Assembly: GCA_963802795.1 (NCBI GenBank)
Contig: CAWDJV010000004.1
Span: forward strand, 397,442-461,441
DNA length: 64,000 nt
Reading direction: 5' to 3'
DNA from: JAIBJN01 sp963802795
GTDB lineage: Bacteria > Actinomycetota > Thermoleophilia > Gaiellales > Gaiellaceae
The notes under the pieces were generated by a model. That model was given only the letters and a program-made list of their open reading frames with translations, made no database searches and was not told the origin of the DNA. Below, piece after piece: positions 60,873-64,000 of the stretch (positions within the stretch are counted from its first letter, which is position 1; each line of letters begins with the position of its first letter). The translations under genes and the position numbers were made by a program.

Positions 60873-62826
60873 GTGCATCATCCCGTCGTGCGCCGACTCT
60901 TCGCCCGCGCCGCCGAGCGCCCGCTCCTCCTCGCCACGGCGCTCTATGCGGTCGCGGCGGTCGTCTCCGCCCTCCCGGCGGTCCTCGACGTCCGGTCGGG
61001 CTTCCTCTCGACCGGCATGGAGGGCCACGGCGAGGCGGCGACGGGCGACCACCTCCAGACGAGCTACTGGTTCTGGCTCGTCGGCAGCCAACTCGAGCAG
61101 GGCGACGCGCCCTGGCGGGATCCCTACAGCTTTCAGCCGCTCGTCGAGCCGCAGGTGGTCCTGGGCGGGTGGCCCTACGGCTTCCCCTACTGGCCGCTCG
61201 AGTCGCTGCTCGGCCCGGTTCTGGCGTGGAACGTGCTCCTGCTCGCCGTCACCGTCGCGGCCGGCGTGCTCACGTATCTCTGGCTCGACGCGCTCGAGCT
61301 GCCACCGGCGGCCGCGACGCTCGGCGGCCTCGCGTTCGCGATCGCCCCGTACAGGCTCCTCCAGAGCGGCGGTCACCTGCTCGGGTGGATCGCCGTCCTT
61401 CTGCCCCTGGCGCTCTGGGCCTTCGAACGCTCGAGGGGGGCGAAGAGCTCCCGCGCCGCGCACGCGTGGGGCATCCTCGCCGCGGCGGCAACCGTCTCGA
61501 TCCCGCTCTCGGGCCAGCTTCACCTGGCGCTCGGCGCGCTGCCGTTCCTCGCTGCCTATGCCGCAGTCCGCTACCGGCGCTTGCCCGCGCTCTGGCTGTG
61601 GGCCGGCGCCGCCGCCGCCGCGGCCGTCGGTCTCGTGGCCGAGGCCGTCGTGATCTCGGGCTCGACGGAATCCGAGGGACGGACGCTCGAGGAGGTCGCA
61701 GAGTTCTCGGCCGAGCCAATCGACTTCCTGAGCCGCTGGCGGCTGCGCGGCCTCGAGCACTTCGTCTACCTCGGCTGGCTGACGCCGGTGGTCGCAGTCG
61801 CGGGGCTCGTCGTCCTCTGGCGGCGGGAGCGCCGCGGCCTGGCAATCCTTCTCGCGGTCGCGGCGCTCGTTCCGGCCCTGCTCGCACTCGGGACGAACCT
61901 GCCCGTCTACGAGACGATGCGCGACGTCTTCCCGCCGCTCCGCTACCCGCGTGTGCCGGGACGCTTCCTGCCGCTCGCCGCGCTCGCGCTGGCCGCCCTG
62001 GCAGCCGTCGCCTGCGCCGCCCTGCTGAACCGTCTCCAGGGAGGCCGGCGGCTCGCGGCCGCTGCGCTGATCCTCGCCCTCGTCGCGGCCGACCTGCTCG
62101 TCTTCCCGCTCCGGACGAGCAGCGCCGACCCGGGGAACGGAGCCTATGCGGTCCTCCGCGCGCAGGGCCCAGGGCGGGTGCTCGAGCTCCCGATCCTCGA
62201 GCGCGGCAAGGGGCACTTCGGAAGCGTCTACTCAGTACTACGCGCTCCAGGCTCCCCGCGAGCGTCCGACCGGCTACGCGCTCGCACCGGAGGCAGCGTT
62301 CGACTTCACCGATCACTTCAACCGGCTCGACTGCGGCGCCTGGCTGCCCGGTGACCGGGAGGAGCTGGAGCGCCTTGGGATCCGCTTCCTCGTCTTCCAC
62401 GGCGGCCTCTACGAGCAGTCGCGGACGCCGGGGGCCTGGTTCGCGTGGGACGGACTGCAGCGGGCCGGGTACCGGCCCGAGGCGGCCGGCGGCGTCCTCT
62501 GGCTCTTCGCAAACGGCGCCGGGGAGGCGGTACCTCCCGTTCCGGAGCCTGACCGCTCCGGCCCTGTCCTCTGCGACGGCTGGGAGGACGGAGAGATGAA
62601 GGGAACCGAAGGCGCGCTCTGGGTCTACGGAAGCGGGACGGCCGAGCTCGACCTCGAGGCGGACGAGCCGACGGGCGTGACCCTCTTCGCCGACGGCCGC
62701 CGTCTGCCGGAGACGACCGTCGAGGGCCGCGCTACCGTCTCCGCGGAGCTCGCGGGCGACGGCTGGCATGCGCTGGTCGTGCGCGGCGCTCCGGGGCTCC
62801 GCCTCACGCGCGCGGAACTCGGGTGA
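60873..62826 (+). CDS. Large membrane protein (YfhO/GT-C-like), one frameshift
   Basis: It starts at GTG 60873 with GGAG upstream. The first frame has about 11 membrane helices, starting RPLLLATALYAVAAVVSALP, and loops with GDHLQTSYWFWLVGSQLEQG. The end of the membrane part is ALILALVAADLLVFPLRTSS. A single-base deletion near 62232 joins the second frame, SQYYALQAPRERPTGYALAP, with a C-terminal soluble domain ending at 62826. The repaired protein has about 650 residues. It resembles YfhO or related envelope glycosyltransferases; the donor and acceptor are unknown. Confidence 0.7.
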
Positions 62827-62865
62827 GCGATACTGGGAGCGGCCACTTCTCGAGGAGGCGAGCGC

Positions 62866-63003
62866 ATGTCGGTTCTGATCAAGGGAGGCTCGTCACGGCG
62901 GCCGGGACTAGTCGCCGACGTCTCGTCGAGGACGACGCACCTTGGACCCGAGCGCGCGCGCTTCGGAGAGCAGCTCACCCCGGCCGCGACGGCAGCGGCC
63001 TGA
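62866..63003 (+). CDS. Small 45-residue protein
   Basis: ATG 62866 is preceded by GAGGAGG at 6 bases. It encodes MSVLIKGGSSRRPGLVADVS and ends QLTPAATAAA. No helix or motif is recognised. The next gene's Shine-Dalgarno (GAGAGGAGG) begins right at its stop codon, so the two are translated from one message. It is too short for usual gene-calling limits. The good Shine-Dalgarno supports it. Confidence 0.5.
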   Translation: MSVLIKGGSSRRPGLVADVSSRTTHLGPERARFGEQLTPAATAAA

Positions 63004-63014
63004 GAGGAGGCACG

Positions 63015-63185
63015 ATGTCTACACCGGAACGGCGCTACGGGCCCGGCGCCGGGATCACTCTCGGCGGCATCATCGTCATCGTCGGGATCCTCATCGCGCT
63101 CTTCTGGAGCCGGATCATCGGGATCATCGTCGCGGTCGTCGGCCTGCTCGCCTTCGGCGGCTTCGCCCGCGGCAAGTGGTACTGA
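63015..63185 (+). CDS. Small 56-residue membrane protein
   Basis: ATG 63015 follows GAGGAGG. The product MSTPERRYGPGAGITLGGII continues with VIVGILIALFWSRIIGIIVA and VVGLLAFGGFARGKWY. It has two closely spaced hydrophobic segments with a short polar N terminus and C terminus. Small hydrophobic proteins of this shape modulate membranes or larger partners. No family is recognised. Confidence 0.6.
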   Translation: MSTPERRYGPGAGITLGGIIVIVGILIALFWSRIIGIIVAVVGLLAFGGFARGKWY

Positions 63186-63195
63186 TCCGGCCTTC

Positions 63196-64000
63196 CTAGC
63201 GCAGCAGCGGCCGCGTCAGGCGTGTCCGCCCGACGACCCCGACGGTCCGGCGCCAGGAAGCCCGTAGGGCGACGGCTTCGGCGGAGCCGGATGCCCCGGC
63301 GGCAGCCAGGCGGCGGAGGCGGTGTCCGACCGGAACGACGACGAAGCCCGGCCTGCGGACGTAGATCGGCACGTAGTCGACCCGCGTCACGCTCACGCGG
63401 TCGCCGGCCACGCGCACCCGCGCGACCGCCGCGAGGCCGTCCTGGGTGGGGCCGGGGCAGCAGAGGCTGCTCTGCGCGGAGAGGAAGTTGCCCTCCCCGT
63501 AGACGACGAAGCGTCCACGCAGGCGGCGGATCGGCTGGACGACGTGGGCGTGCTGGCCCACGATCAGGTCGACGGCGCCGCTCCTGCGGAGCCGGCGGGC
63601 GATCGCACGCTGGGCGGCCGTCGGCGCGTGGACGTACTCGGCTCCCCAGTGGAGGTTGAGGATGACGAGGTCGGCGCCGAGACGCCTCGCGCGGCGGGCG
63701 CGCCCGATGATCTGCTTCGGTCGGATCAGCTTGACGGACCATGGGTGCGGCTTCGGGATGCCGTTCGTGCCGTACGTCGCGGCGAGGATCGCGACCCGGA
63801 TTCCCTTCACCTCGACCAGGAGGATCCGCCGGGCCTCGCGACGGCTCCGGGCGGTCCCGGTGTGCCTGAGCCCGGCGCGCCGGAGGGCTCGGATCGTCGA
63901 GCGGACACCGGCCTGGCCCTGGTCGAGGGAGTGGTTCGACGCAGTCGTGCACACGTCCCACCCGGCCCACTTGACCGCGGTGGCGAGCGCCGGAGGCGTG
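63196..64000 (-). CDS. CapA-like metallophosphatase family protein, 5' end outside the window
   Basis: The frame is open to the window edge. Motifs include CTTASNHSLDQG (the NNHALD-type metal motif of CapA/PgsA proteins), LGADLVILNLHWGAEYV and VDLIVGQHAHVVQP, with the His and Asp ligands, and GRFVVYGEGNFLSA. These motifs are shared with the poly-gamma-glutamate synthesis protein CapA, which has a calcineurin-like fold. The C terminus has no membrane helix. The N terminus, which may hold a signal anchor, is not visible. Confidence 0.8.
   Translation of the reverse strand, partial: TPPALATAVKWAGWDVCTTASNHSLDQGQAGVRSTIRALRRAGLRHTGTARSRREARRILLVEVKGIRVAILAATYGTNGIPKPHPWSVKLIRPKQIIGRARRARRLGADLVILNLHWGAEYVHAPTAAQRAIARRLRRSGAVDLIVGQHAHVVQPIRRLRGRFVVYGEGNFLSAQSSLCCPGPTQDGLAAVARVRVAGDRVSVTRVDYVPIYVRRPGFVVVPVGHRLRRLAAAGASGSAEAVALRASWRRTVGVVGRTRLTRPLLR

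Overview
This is a chromosomal window from a very GC-rich actinobacterium. GTG and TTG starts and 1-4 bp stop/start overlaps are frequent. The conserved backbone runs comF - hpf - secA - prfB - ftsE - ftsX - ctpA - rnr - smpB - ssrA. With the protein styles seen, this suggests the deep-branching Thermoleophilia (Gaiellales/Solirubrobacterales type), but that placement is an inference. No rRNA, tRNA, CRISPR array, transposase or prophage was recognised.

Layout. 0-1.2 kb: the end of a sugar kinase and a Gfo/Idh/MocA oxidoreductase. 1.3-17.1 kb: the housekeeping backbone, covering DNA-uptake-type phosphoribosyltransferase, ribosome hibernation, Sec translocation, release factor 2 with its programmed frameshift, FtsEX divisome signalling, a C-terminal processing protease, RNase R-type exonuclease and trans-translation (SmpB and tmRNA). 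It is interrupted by a secreted M6 protease and by two small secreted or surface-type genes. 17.1-22 kb: a KdpD/KdpE-like two-component system, a small unknown gene and an APC permease, all broken by many single-base frameshifts. 22-27.4 kb: a Thr-rich lipoprotein, a PhoX-like secreted protein and a dimethylglycine/sarcosine dehydrogenase-like flavoprotein. 27.4-32.5 kb: an aminotransferase-unrelated phosphotransferase, a broken flavin monooxygenase, a broken LuxR regulator, an ArsR-SRPBCC fusion and a CBS protein. 32.7-36.3 kb: a three-subunit molybdenum hydroxylase operon. 36.4-48.2 kb: mixed accessory genes (secreted protein, MDR reductase, PEP mutase-like enzyme, AraC/VOC protein, L,D-transpeptidase, ferritin-like protein, cupin, papain-like protease, GNAT, cyclophilin, tandem small proteins). 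48.3-51.8 kb: a giant adenylate cyclase/ATPase/TPR regulator. 51.8-55.9 kb: a membrane protein with a His cluster, a cupredoxin lipoprotein, an MBL hydrolase, a PQQ-type sugar dehydrogenase and a rhodanese. 55.9-64 kb: an ornithine cyclodeaminase-like enzyme, a methyltransferase, an HMG-CoA lyase remnant, three large GT-C-type membrane proteins, two tiny ORFs and a CapA-like enzyme.

The most novel signal is a family of four short dispersed elements (copies A-D, at 39790, 42723, 48183 and 60792). Their inverted ends read TAGGAGGGTTTGGCG, they have nested hairpins and no coding capacity, and they sit exactly at gene borders. One appears to have replaced the end of an L,D-transpeptidase gene. 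They look like REP/BIME or MITE-type elements. Other notable points are an internally deleted HMG-CoA lyase, repeated leaderless-type promoters, an ArsR operator between -35 and -10, and small genes missed by length cut-offs.

Caution: many genes carry one or more single-base frameshifts while the flanking coding sequence is otherwise intact. In the densest stretches (17.4-21.9 kb and 28.4-31.3 kb) uncorrected assembly indels are at least as likely as genuine decay. Where a frameshift is noted, the span given covers the reconstructed gene.
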